Below are positions 36,693-45,825 of a stretch of 64,000 bases of DNA, piece after piece. Numbering within the stretch: position 1 is the stretch's first letter; every line of letters begins with the position of its first letter. The notes under the pieces are model-generated. The model worked only from the letters and a program-made list of their open reading frames with translations. It was not told the origin of the DNA and ran no database searches. The translations under genes and the position numbers were made by a program. This stretch comes from Siphonodentalium dalli (lineage: Eukaryota > Mollusca > Scaphopoda > Gadilida > Siphonodentaliidae). Where the stretch lies: positions 10,629,710 through 10,693,709 of the forward strand of contig CP136062.1 of the NCBI GenBank assembly GCA_032622095.1. Reading direction: 5' to 3'.

Positions 36693-36782
36693 CTGGCAGC
36701 AGTCCTCTTAGGTCCATATTGCGGTGGAAAGCTGTAATCTGGAGGAGCTTCATTCATCGACTGAGTCCGTGGTCTGTGTGGC
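36693..36782 (-). CDS. SGCA/SGCE-like: Sarcoglycan alpha/epsilon-like gene, exon D (cytoplasmic tail)
   Basis: Minus-strand exon of 90 nt between acceptor AACATTAATCTATTTTAG and donor CAG|GTACAT. It starts with one base that completes the codon left by exon C and ends with two bases (AG), so at least one further exon lies below 36.69 kb. It encodes PHRPRTQSMNEAPPDYSF followed by PPQYGPKRTAA. The proline-rich PPDY/PPQY stretch is like the WW-binding tyrosine motifs at the ends of dystrophin-complex membrane proteins; that role is an inference. There is no stop, frameshift or repeat inside. The exon call rests on borders, phase and amino-acid character; the family call rests on exons A and C. 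Confidence 0.65.
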
Positions 36783-36804
36783 CTAAAATAGATTAATGTT
36801 TAAA

Positions 36805-36985
36805 ACCCAGGTACCATAATCAATGAAAACCCAGGTATCCTAGTCAATAAAACCCAGGTACCATAATCAATAAAACCCAGTACCATAATCAATAAAACCC
36901 AGGTACCATAATCAATAAAACCCAGGTACCATAATCAATAAAACCCAGGTACCCTAATCAACGAAAACCAATGTACCCTAAACAA
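36805..36985. repeat. 24-bp minisatellite, segment 1
   Basis: About seven units of AAAACCCAGGTACCATAATC plus AATG, 23-24 bp each. The array is cut at its last unit by the 36986-38351 element and continues on the other side. Confidence 0.9.
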
Positions 36986-38351
36986 TAGTCCAAGTCTTCT
37001 CGTACTAAAACCAGCTAAGATATTGGTATGGCGAGATGCTGGATTTTAGTCCGAGATCGCGCCCATAGCCTTCTTATGACACGAGTTACGCCCAGGATCT
37101 GTGGCGGGAATATGTGGTGTATTTTACTCGATTTACCTAACAAATCAATACATGATGATATATACATCGGAAAGAGAGACATCTTATGGTCATAATGGTG
37201 TATAATAATCTAACTTTAATGTTAAATTACACATAGAATATTCCGGTTGATTGCCACAAACATCGCTTTATTTCTGTTTTTTTACGTTTTAACTGAAAGC
37301 CGAAGTGGTCCGAAGAACATTCGGCACAGTCCGGAGTTTGTTCTGGGAAAACTAGTTTCCGTTTCTATATATAGCACGGGGTTTTCCGAACAAAATGGCG
37401 AAAACCGATCGCCCCAAAGTCAAATTTCCTATGTGCTTTGAGAACAATTCCCGCACTAAAAACTTAATGACATAATGGAGGATCAGAATGGTAGTTTTGT
37501 TGACGATTTTCGCAAGCAACTCGTCAAAATTGCAGCAAATTAGAACTCTTGTGTCTGACTTGCCATGCGTGTGATTTTCGTCCATGTGCGTTTTGACTTT
37601 TGTGTTGATAAAATAATCGGAGAAACGAATCACACCGTTTCGAAATATAGTTCTTCGGTTTTAGTGGGACTTTTCAAACTTAAGGTTCATAATTTATATA
37701 AATTTTGTTTGATTTTTTGTGTGCTTAACAAGAGCAGTATATTGCTCTGTTCGCTTAGTATATATCTGAATTTCGCGGAAGTCCACCAAATGTGGGTGAA
37801 ATGTAGCGTCATATTTATTCTAATGCTCGTTGTGTTTACACTGTTTTAAACTTTGAGAGGGTTGTAATTCCCGTAATTTATTTAATGTATTACATTTATA
37901 TCTTCAATATTTACTTAATCTATTTATTTATTTATTTATTGACACACATAATTACAATTACAATGGAGAATTCATCGCCATGTGCGTGGTTAGTCGAAAA
38001 TCTACGGAATATTTTCACCGGAAAATGCCGAACACAGTTCTCGAGGTCAACTGAGTTCGCATACTTTTAAAAATATGTCAACAATGCGGTAAATGTCTCT
38101 TTTCACATTAAATTAACGCATTCAATTCACAACTGTTATGGGTTTCAGATCAAATATCATGTCTTCTGCGGAAAAAAATCCGTTTATTGTCGCAATTGTG
38201 ATATTTTATTTCATATAATTGTGGTTTTATTTGAGCGGGTCACAAACGCTTAACTCGTGTTATAAGAAGCCTATGGCGGCGATCTCGAACTAAATACCAG
38301 CATCTCCATCCCAATATCTTAGCTGGTTTTAGTACGAGAAGACTTGGACTA
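36986..38351. mobile_element. Mutator-like element: ~110-bp terminal repeats, 9-bp target duplication
   Basis: Inverted ends of about 110 bp begin TAGTCCAAGTCTTCTCGTAC and are roughly 90% alike. CCTAAACAA is repeated directly outside (36977-36985, 38352-38360). Long terminal repeats with a 9-bp duplication are the Mutator signature. The 1.37-kb copy has no recognisable MULE transposase. The interior holds a TATATATA box near 37365 and a segment (37380-37545) with a short frame MEDQNGSFVDDFRKQLVK that also occurs at 27085-27225, so gene-fragment capture is possible. Confidence 0.85.
37475..37543 (+). pseudogene. Short conserved frame inside the Mutator-like element
   Basis: An ATG opens 22 codons, MEDQNGSFVDDFRKQLVKIA(AN), then TAG. 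The minus-strand frame at 27013-27222 contains MENQSGSFVEDFRKLP, with changes that are mostly conservative (D/N, N/S, D/E), and the match extends about 100 bp upstream at the nucleotide level. It may be a piece of a captured gene or the first exon of an element gene. I do not recognise the protein. Confidence 0.4.
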
Positions 38352-38408
38352 CCTAAACAACAAAACCCAGGTACCATAATCAATGAAAACCCAGGTACCA
38401 TAATCAAT
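38352..38408. repeat. 24-bp minisatellite, segment 2
   Basis: Two or more units of AAAACCCAGGTACCATAATC between the Mutator-like element and the following dispersed repeat. Confidence 0.85.
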
Positions 38409-38922
38409 GAACATCCATACAAAATTTCATTGAGATCCGAGCATTACTGTTCAAGTTATGAGCTGAAAAGACATTGGATGGACCAAACAACCAATATTTC
38501 CAGATAAACAAAGATGAATAACTCTAGAATGGAAAAGCAGAACAGAACAATGGAACCCTCTATTGGATGTCCTCATAGTAGTGAACATCCATACCAAATT
38601 TCATTGAGATCCCAGCACAACTGTTGAAGTTAAGACATGAACAGACACCAGACAGACCAAAAATCAAACATTTCAAGATAAACAAAGATGAATAACTCTA
38701 GAATGGAAAATCCGAACAAAACGATGTAACCCTCTATTGAATGCCCTCATAGTAATGAACAGCCATACAAAATTTCATTGAGATCCGAGCACTACTGTTC
38801 AAGTTATGACATGAACAGACATCGGACGGACGTACGGACGGATGGACACACAGACACACGCACGGACGGACGGACAGGTGCAAAACAGTATACCCCCCTT
38901 TTTAAAAAAAAGGGGGTATAAT
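38409..38922. repeat. Dispersed repeat with three sub-repeats and CGGA microsatellite
   Basis: GAACATCCATACAAAATTTC occurs three times (38409, 38583 and, diverged, 38757), each followed by GAGATCC and an ACTGTTxAAGTTA motif. The element ends with GGACGGACGGACAGG and a TATACCCCCC...GGGGGTATA tail. It lies between two minisatellite segments and so appears to be an insertion in the array. Confidence 0.75.
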
Positions 38923-38967
38923 GAAAACCCAGGTACCATAATCAATGGAAATCTGGGTACCCTGAAG
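38923..38967. repeat. 24-bp minisatellite, segment 3
   Basis: Two diverged units (AAAACCCAGGTACCATAATC, then AATGGAAATCTGGGTACC). Confidence 0.8.
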
Positions 38968-38971
38968 TTAA

Positions 38972-40550
38972 CCCTTTGAACCCGACTGGCCGCAAAAGCG
39001 GCCAGCCAGAAAACGTTCACACACCCGACTGGCCGCAAAAGCGGCCAGCATCATTAAGTGACATCATAAACCTATGTAGCATGTGTATACATGTTATAAC
39101 CATTAGTATATCCACTTATATCTATGTAAATGATCCCAAGGAACTTCAGCAGTTCCATGGGTGCATGTGTATGAGTTTGTTGCCGACTAGTTGGGGTAGA
39201 AAAACACACGCATGCGCACAGCGCAGAATTCAACAAACGTAAATTATTTGAAGCGATTCGGGTAAAGCTCTACATTGTTGCGCGGTTCGCAGGATTGTAG
39301 AAAGACACCATTTCGATCACTCTTTATGGTTTAAATTAGTATTGAATACATAACCAGTGCTATGTTCTGTCATATGTGAGGAAGGCGCACGCAGTTTCTT
39401 ATTTGAGTCGATTTGTTTCGCGCATGCGCATAGGGTAAAATGATAAATGTATGGATTTTTGTGAAATGATACAATCACATCAAGGATCTCCATAGTACAT
39501 AAATTTGCGTTATACAGCTGCACGTTTTGACATTGCACCAAAGTAGTACTGTGGAAATGGGTTGCATGGTCGCAATACCATCTAGTCCGATCTACTTGCG
39601 CGTGCACATTACAAACACGTGGTCAAATCGTGCATTATTGAGCAATTATGTAAAATTTAAGACTCGTGGCACCATTTGAACATGACCATCACCGTGCCTT
39701 TTAGGCGATTTCTAAAACGGGACGTAATGCCATTGAATGCACAGGGAAGTGGTGTCATTCGATCACTTGGGCTGTATGCTTAGCAACCATTGATACCGTT
39801 AAATACAAACTACATGTAGGTTCAATCTTCTGACCTGATGTATCTCCAGTTTCACAATAGGGTATTGACTGCATAGAAAATGTCGTTTCTTAGCGCGGAA
39901 TTATACGACGCTATAAGCTATAATTGCATTATACTTCCAGTTCCGGGTAGTTGCTTAGAAACCGTTACCAGGGAGTGATCGTGTGGCAAAGTATACCGTT
40001 CTAAAAAAAATACACAATGGCCCATGGGAACATACCTGTAAAATTTCAGACCTGTAGCACCATTTGAACATAACCATCAGCATGTGCATGCCAAGAATGT
40101 CTAAATTGGGGCATAATACAATTGGATTCACAGGGCAATGGTGTCATTCGATCATTTGGGTATTTGCTTAGCAACAGTTGCTACCCTTAAATACAAGTTA
40201 GGATCAGACTTCTGGCCAGATATATCTCAAATTTCAAAATAGGGTGTTGACTGCATAAAAAATGCGATTTCCTTGGGCTGAATTACGACCGTAAAAGCTA
40301 TAATTGTATTTTACTTTCAATATCGGGTAGATGCCTAGCAACCGTTACCAGGGAGTGACCACGTGGCAATGTAACCAGATCGTAAAATAATCAGTGGTCC
40401 ATGGGGAACATACATCTAAAGTTTCAGAAATGTGACACCACTTGAACATAAACAACACCATACATCTAAACACTGGCCACAATATAAAAAATACCACTGG
40501 GAGCCCAGGATCAGTGTGTCGATCGTTGTGGGGAGCCAGGGTTCAAAGGG
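38972..40550. mobile_element. piggyBac-like TTAA element (1.58 kb), non-autonomous
   Basis: It begins CCCTTTGAACCCGACTGGCC and ends with the near complement GGAGCCAGGGTTCAAAGGG. TTAA flanks at 38968-38971 and 40551-40554. Two further copies of CCGACTGGCCGCAAAAGCGG lie at the left end. The interior is a ~388-bp direct repeat (ACCATTTGAACAT at 39671 and 40059, a diverged third near 40437) with no transposase. CCCT at the tip with a TTAA duplication is typical of piggyBac relatives. Confidence 0.85.
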
Positions 40551-40617
40551 TTAAACAATGAAAATCCAGGTAACCCTAATCAATGAAAACACAGGTAACC
40601 CTAATCAATGAAAACCT
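40551..40617. repeat. 24-bp minisatellite, segment 4
   Basis: AATGAAAATCCAGGTAACCC, then TAATC, repeated two to three times. It is the end of the array begun at 36805. Confidence 0.8.
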
Positions 40618-40619
40618 GA

Positions 40620-40680
40620 AACCTGTACTGCATGCGTCTTCGATCCATGTTTAACGTCTTATAGCCATTCGGGTATGAAT
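40620..40680 (-). pseudogene. Degenerate partial duplicate of exon C
   Basis: On the minus strand the sequence just after the donor of exon C repeats part of the exon: GGCTATAAGACGTTAAACAT against GGCTGTATGACGTTAGACAG, then GACGCATGC. The donor GAG|GTAAGATTC itself corresponds to GAGCGAGATTC in the exon. Confidence 0.75.
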
Positions 40681-40685
40681 CTTAC

Positions 40686-40844
40686 CTCTGAAGACTCCCA
40701 GGTTCTGATGCACATCTGGACCGCATGCGTCGTTGATCCCTGTCTAACGTCATACAGCCGTTCGGATAGGAATCTCGCTCCTTGGACATGTGACGGAGGC
40801 TGATGGATGCTCTCCGTATCGAGTTATATCTAAGCAGCTGAGCC
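40686..40844 (-). CDS. SGCA/SGCE-like: Sarcoglycan alpha/epsilon-like gene, exon C (cytoplasmic tail)
   Basis: Minus-strand exon of 159 nt between a strong acceptor (T-run, then ACCTAG) and donor CAGAG|GTAAGATTC. One base completes the previous codon and two bases are left over, as in exons B and D. It encodes AQLLRYNSIRRASISLRHMS, then KERDSYPNG and an arginine-rich part ending ASEPGSLQ. The order QL-x-SI-x(6)-LR-x-MS-K-x-R-E/D is that of the cytoplasmic tail of alpha/epsilon-sarcoglycan (as in LRDMSKNRE of the epsilon form), a single-pass subunit of the dystrophin-associated complex at the plasma membrane. If not spliced, the frame would end at TAA three codons later, giving a shorter tail. 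Confidence 0.75.
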
Positions 40845-41326
40845 CTAGGTAAAAAAAAAAAATTACAAAATGTTTAACCCTTCCATGACTGGAGCTACCT
40901 GAAATTTTGCAAAAACCATGTGCCAATGCATTCTCTTATTTATAACATGATCCTACCCTTATTCCATTCAATAAACCCATTCTATAAATTGTGATATTAA
41001 ACATTCGTTTAATAACAGGAAATAGTGCCAGGTGACCTTTGACTTCCGGTTTGTTGTCTTTTTACATTCCGTACGCTACGTCTCAAAATATATGTCTTCC
41101 AATATTTTTTCCAACATAATATAAGGAATGAAGAGTTTGAAAAGTTGTGTCATTAAATATGCGCTATTGAATACGCCAAAGAGTCTTTATTTATCTGGGA
41201 CTATTTCTTTACGCGGGCAAACAACGCAGAGTTAAGTGAAAGATCATCCCATGCCTTATAGAAGCTGATGTTAGTTTCGCGTCCCATTTGTGATTTAAGT
41301 ATGTTTTGGATCATGTAATAAATAGA

Positions 41327-41473
41327 ATCTACAACTCGTCCCCAGTTTATAGCGGAATTAACAAAACTCGTCCAGTAAATTAGGTCTGGACCTCGCCAAA
41401 GGCTTGGTCCATACCTAATTTACTGGACTCGTTTTGTAAATTCCGCTATAAACTGGTGACTAGTTGTAGATCC
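41327..41473. mobile_element. Foldback palindrome (~147 bp)
   Basis: The arms ATCTACAACTCGTC...CAGTTTATAGCGGAATT and their complement are nearly perfect around a 13-bp loop at 41398. Short enough to be a foldback MITE. No other copy seen. Confidence 0.8.
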
Positions 41474-41689
41474 TCTATATATGTGAGACTCCCATTACAT
41501 TGGCTGAACAAAATTTACCTAGACCTTGTAAGCCAGTGCACTGGCACCGTGCAGCTCCATTCATGAAAGGCAACAACTTTTTAAAATTTAAAAACTAAAC
41601 ATTTCCCCCCCCCCCCATGTGTCCAGTTTGTGTAAGAGTTCTCACCAAAGTTGCAAACTGTCCTATATCTCCCATAGAGAGCCCCACAT
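41474..41689. other. Unassigned, with a weak repeat relation
   Basis: CATTGGCTGAACAAAATTTACC and AAGCCAGTGCA resemble 22450-22500. No gene. Confidence 0.35.
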
Positions 41690-41775
41690 CAGGGATTATA
41701 TCAGCACATTTTCAAACCCTTCAGCACATTTTTTGGTGAGAGTGACCCCTTCAGCCTTACTATGTGCACAAACAA
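41690..41775. mobile_element. One arm of the 9588-type foldback element
   Basis: AGCACATTTTCAAACCCTTC, then GTGAGAGTGACCCCTTCAGC, matches the right arm at 9840-9912. Confidence 0.7.
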
Positions 41776-41828
41776 ATAAAAAATAAACTAAAAGCCTCCC
41801 TCCATCACCGATTTAAAAAAACATTTAA

Positions 41829-41970
41829 CCCTTTACCCAACAGAACGGCCCTGTGCCAATGCATTCTGTTATATATGCGAGTCGACCATATAAGAGAATG
41901 CATTGGCTTAACACATTAAAAATTATAAAATTGTTAAAGAATGTAAGAAAAAATGGTAAAATGGTAAAAT
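41829..41970. mobile_element. Family F TTAA element, 3'-truncated
   Basis: TTAA (41825-41828), then CCCTTTACCCAACAGAACGG and a shortened hairpin (GCCAATGCATTCTGTTATA...GAGAATGCATTGGC). It stops at the family G tandem array. Confidence 0.8.
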
Positions 41971-42498
41971 CTGTGTGAGGCTCCATGTGGGTTAAACAAT
42001 AAACTTTATCAGTGAGGTTTGAGATGGATGTATTACATTACTGACCAAGCTTGGATATAGAGTGTCTAACCCATAGAGAGCCCCACATAGACTGGAGCAG
42101 ACGACACTCTGTAGTGCATGCTTCCATCTGTGTGAGGCTCCCTGTGGGTTAAACATTAAACTTTATCAGTGAGGTTTGAGATGGATGTATTACATTACTG
42201 ACCAATCTTGGATATAGAGTGTCTAACCCATAGAGAGCCCCACATAGACTGGAGCAGACGACACTCTGTAGTGCATGCTTCCATCTGTGTGAGGCTCCAT
42301 GTGGGTTAAACATTAAACTTTATCAGTGAGGTTTGAGATGGATGTCTTACATTACTGACCAAGCTTGGATATAGAGTGTCTAACCCATAGAGAGCCCCAC
42401 ATAGACTGGAGCAGACGACACTCTGTAGTGCATGCTTCCATCTGTGTGAGGCTCCATGTGGGTTAAACATTAAACTTTATCAGTGAGGTTTGAGATTA
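41971..42498. repeat. 157-bp tandem array made of family G module plus spacer
   Basis: CTGTGTGAGGCTCC recurs at 41971, 42128, 42285 and 42442. Each unit has the hairpin module TAACCCATAGAGAGCCCCA...GTGTGAGGCTCCxTGTGGG and a spacer AAACATTAAACTTTATCAGT. It runs directly into a family C element, whose outer arm it appears to be (see 46885-47582). Confidence 0.9.
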
Positions 42499-42515
42499 CT
42501 GACCAAGTCTGAGTT

Positions 42516-42960
42516 TAGTGTGCCTCTCATTTGAAGAATGAGGTCCCCAGAGGGTGAATTCTGTGATTAAATCCTGTATAGCGGGCTAGCATCACTATAT
42601 TCACCCTCTGGGGACCTCATTCTGCATGGCCTCATCTGCTATGGGAGACATAGACATATTAAAGTTCCCAAATGGTGAATATTGTGATGTACACCCATTG
42701 GTAACCTAGATTATGAAATGTGTCGTCTGCCAATTTGGGGATATAGAGAAACTGAACCGAAAAAGAAATAAAATCTATGTGAAGAAGTTTCTATAGAAAT
42801 GTGATAATAAAAAAAATTCCAGAGAAGATGAGGCCTAAGCAGAATGAGATCCCCAGAGGCTGAATTTAGTGATGCTAGCCCAATATGTGGGATAGCGTCA
42901 CTAAATTTACCCTCTGGGGACCTCATTCTGCATAAATCAGACACAATAAACTCAGGCCTG
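42516..42960. mobile_element. Family C paired-hairpin element, complete
   Basis: Hairpins at 42535-42627 and 42839-42932 around a centre containing its own short palindrome (CCCAAATGGTGAATATTGTG). Confidence 0.85.
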
Positions 42961-43069
42961 GTTGCATGGCTTTTCTTACACAATTAACTGAATACGCATG
43001 TGTCTCATTAGAGGCAATAACTGCTGAAATTAGTCTGACTTATATCACATCTATTATATATTTTGGAAG

Positions 43070-43520
43070 ATCTGTGTGTGTGTGTGTCTGTGTGTGTGTT
43101 CGCGATGAACTCGAAAACAGCCGACCCGATTTCGATGAAACTTGGTATGTGGGGGTATTTTCGGCCGGGGAGTGACATAGGCCTATTAATTTGCCCGTGC
43201 GACGTGACCTTGACCTTGAAATCGGGTCATTTCAGGGTCAAACGACCGAATATCACGGGATTTCGATGAAACTTGGTATGTGTGGGTGCTTTCGTATGGG
43301 GAGTCTCATAAGCATATTCATTTGCCTGTGCGACGTGACCTTGACCTTGAAATCGGGTAACTTCAAGGTCAAATCGCCAATTTTGATGGGATTTCGACGA
43401 AATTTGATACGTGGGGTTACTTTTGTCCACTGATTGTGTTGGACGGGTCATATCATGACCCCGACCTGACCTTGACCTTCAAAATGATCAATTCAAGGTC
43501 AAATCGGGTAAAACCGGATG
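43070..43520. repeat. 131-bp tandem repeat after a GT microsatellite
   Basis: GATTTCGATGAAACTTGGTA recurs at 43128, 43259 and (changed) 43390. Each unit continues with GACGTGACCTTGACCTTGAA and ATCGGGT. The design (microsatellite head, then units with a TTGGTATG word) is like 60200-60680 and 63780-64000. Confidence 0.85.
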
Positions 43521-43582
43521 GAAAGTATTGAAAATTTTCTAAGTCGAAAAAAGGGAGGATAACTCCACAAAGACAAAGTCAG

Positions 43583-43727
43583 ACAGGTTCAGACATACCT
43601 CAGTGGTGCACAGGTTCAGACATACCTCAGTGGTGCACAGGTTCAGACATACCTCAGTGGTGCACAGGTTCAGACATACCTCAGTGGTGCACAGGTTCAG
43701 ACATACCTCAGTGGTGCACAGGTTCCC
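43583..43727. repeat. 27-bp minisatellite, five units
   Basis: Unit AGGTTCAGACATACCTCAGT plus GGTGCAC. On the minus strand each unit contains GAG|GTATGT, a donor-like word. I found no exon that uses it. Confidence 0.9.
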
Positions 43728-43742
43728 ATGGTGGTTGATGTC

Positions 43743-43903
43743 TAGGCCCTAAATAATCAACTCCTTAACCACAGCAGAATTATGGGTAATTTTTCAGGAT
43801 TTAGTCGAAAATATGGCTTGTTGATATTCAGTGGAAAGCTCTTAGCAAAATTACCCATAATTATGCTGTGGTTAAGGAGTCAATTATTTAGGGCATTACT
43901 GTA
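43743..43903. mobile_element. Family H foldback element, short copy
   Basis: The arms CCCTAAATAATCAACTCCTT and AACCACAGCAGAATTATGGG are inverted around a 55-bp centre. The end is GGGCATTACTGTA. A longer copy is at 47611-47831. Confidence 0.85.
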
Positions 43904-44265
43904 CCCCCTCACAACTTTGTCCAACTTATATAACTATCACATATCACATTCTCAGGCAAATATTTATGGTGCAAAACTCCAAGTAAAAAAAAGGCTCAAC
44001 TTAAGGGGTCAAACCATTTTCAATAAATTCCCGATAATAACAACGAACTAATATCGATAATATATAGAAAACTAAGTAATTTGAGTCAAAGATGTATTCT
44101 GTAAACGTTCAGGTTAATAGGTTATCTTAAAATCAAAATTAATAATTTGATATAAATTTAATTTATGGCTAAGAGCTCGAGATCTTTCCATCAATGTATC
44201 ACAATATTATAATCAATAAATTTGAAAAATGATCAAGGAAATATGGGTTGATACAAAAATCGGAC

Positions 44266-44280
44266 TTGGCACTGAAAGGG
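44266..44280. mobile_element. Solo terminal repeat of a CCCTTTCAGTGCCA-type TTAA element
   Basis: TTGGCACTGAAAGGG followed by CTAA is a right-hand end. The matching left-hand type starts at 45029 in the opposite orientation. No partner end was found to the left. Confidence 0.5.
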
Positions 44281-44464
44281 CTAAACATCAACAAAATGAA
44301 GAAATGAGGGTTGTAACTCTTCATTGAAAAGAAAAAAGAGTAAAGAGATTAAATTAATCCACCCCTTTGGAACCCCACACAACAGGGTAGCAAATATAAC
44401 TCATCAAGACATGTTTCTTTCTGTGTGGGGGCTCCATGCAGGGAGCCAATTAATGAATACTCAC

Positions 44465-44491
44465 GTGTACTCAGCATCTTCTTTCTTCTTT
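44465..44491 (-). CDS. SGCA/SGCE-like: Sarcoglycan alpha/epsilon-like gene, 27-nt microexon B
   Basis: On the minus strand a pyrimidine-rich acceptor (GCTCTTTTGGCATTTCAG) and donor CAC|GTGAGTATT enclose 27 nt. One base completes the arginine codon left by exon A, then KKKEDAEY is read, and two bases (AC) remain. Without it exon A would join exon C in the same phase, so it can be an optional cassette that adds nine mostly charged residues just inside the membrane. Its small size makes it less certain than A, C and D. The phase match and both splice signals are the support. Confidence 0.6.
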
Positions 44492-44568
44492 CTGAAATGC
44501 CAAAAGAGCAAAGCATTAAAAAGGAATTAAATGCCATGAGAATTAAATGCCAAGAGAGCAACCATTAA

Positions 44569-44956
44569 CCCTTTACCCAACAGAACGGCCCTGTGCCAAT
44601 GCATTCTCCTATATATGCGAGTCGACCATAGGTCGCCTCGCATATATAAGAGAATGCATTGGCTTAACACATATTAACACATATTAAAAATGATAAAATT
44701 GTCAAAGAATGTAGAAAAATATTATAAAAAATGTTAAAAAATGTAAGAAAAAATGATAAAATTGTTAAAGAATGTAAGAAAAATTGTTAAAAAAGATTTT
44801 TTTTAGGCCAATGCATTCTCTTATATATGCGAGGCGACCTATGGTCGACTCGCATATGATATCCATATTTGAATGGTGTTATTGAGACAGACCGAAGATA
44901 TTTTAGGCTGTTGAAGCTTTATTTGGGCGTTTTTGGCCGCTTTGTTGGGTAAAGGG
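44569..44956. mobile_element. Family F TTAA element, complete (388 bp)
   Basis: It begins CCCTTTACCCAACAGAACGG and ends with the complement (GGCCGCTTTGTTGGGTAAAG, then GG). TTAA flanks at 44565-44568 and 44957-44960. Inside are a full hairpin on GCCAATGCATTCTCxTATA (44598-44665), A-rich spacer repeats and part of a second hairpin (44812-44855). The CCCTTT tip plus TTAA points to piggyBac-like mobilisation. Confidence 0.9.
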
Positions 44957-45028
44957 TTAAAAGGAAATTAAATTTGAAGACAATTAAGCATTAAAGAGGA
45001 ACAAAATATCAAGGGAGCAAACCATTAA

Positions 45029-45188
45029 CCCTTTCAGTGCCAGGGGCCGATCTCATCGGCCATAATTTACAGTCTGTAAAATCGGCCCTAAAAAAAAAAA
45101 AGTCTGATAAAGAAGATAGAAGTTGAAGATGCTGAAGGTAGTTTATGAAATCGGTTATGACGACGATCTCACATAACTTGTTTGAAAA
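45029..45188. mobile_element. TTAA element end, CCCTTTCAGTGCCA type, truncated
   Basis: TTAA (45025-45028), then CCCTTTCAGTGCCAGGGGCC, GATCTCATCGGCC. It is cut by the element that starts at 45189. Confidence 0.65.
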
Positions 45189-45728
45189 TATGTGACCCGC
45201 CATATCAAATCCAGTCGGAAGTCGGGATTTTTTACCCTGTGCCAATGCATTCTCTTATATATGCGAGTCGACCATAGAGAATGCATTGGCCTAAAAAAAA
45301 TTTATCATGTTTTTTAAATAAATGTTTCTTACAATTTTTAGGACATAAAATAAAAAACATCCATTACCCTGCAGGGAGCCCCACACATATATAGAAGCAT
45401 ATAGAAGAGTGTCGTCTGCTCATGTTTGTCTGGGGCTCTGTATGGGTGAAATTATAAAATTGTTAAAGAATACAAGAACAAATTATTAAAATTGTAAAAA
45501 TTGTTAGGCTAATGCATTCTCTTATATATGAGAGGCGACCTATGGTCGACTCGCATATATAAGAGAATGCATTGGCACAGGGTAAAAAATCCCGACTTCT
45601 GACTGTATTTGATATGGCGGGTCTATTAACCCATAGAGAGCCCCACACAGCCTGGAGCAGACGACACTATGTAGTGCATGCTTCCATCTGTGTGAGGGTC
45701 CCTGTGGGTTATATGGCGGGTCACATAT
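45189..45728. mobile_element. Family F-related element with long inverted arms, split near its right end
   Basis: The arms start TATGTGACCCGCCATATCAA and ATCCAGTCGGAAGTCGGGA, then the CCCTGTGCCAATGCATTCTC hairpin, at both ends (45237-45290 and 45508-45582). The core is a family G-like module (45370-45430). Near the right end a family G module is inserted. The same layout, without its left arm, is at 35540-35982. Confidence 0.8.
45624..45710. mobile_element. Family G module inserted in an element arm
   Basis: TATTAACCCATAGAGAGCCC...GTGAGGGTCCCTGTGGGTTA interrupts the arm sequence GATATGGCGGGTCACATA. TATGGCGGGTC stands on both sides as an 11-bp direct repeat. Confidence 0.8.
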
Positions 45729-45825
45729 AACCATTTATACAATCCAAAGCACCCAAGCAAAATGCCCGAATTCATGGGACAAGATCAAGACTCCCATCTA
45801 AAAATCCACATAATAGTACTACCAT

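Noticed and set aside
43583-43727. 27-bp repeat as a tandemly duplicated exon end (GAG|GTATGT in each unit)
   Set aside because: The candidate exon in front of it meets an in-frame stop in the phase required by microexon B, and no acceptor is convincing.
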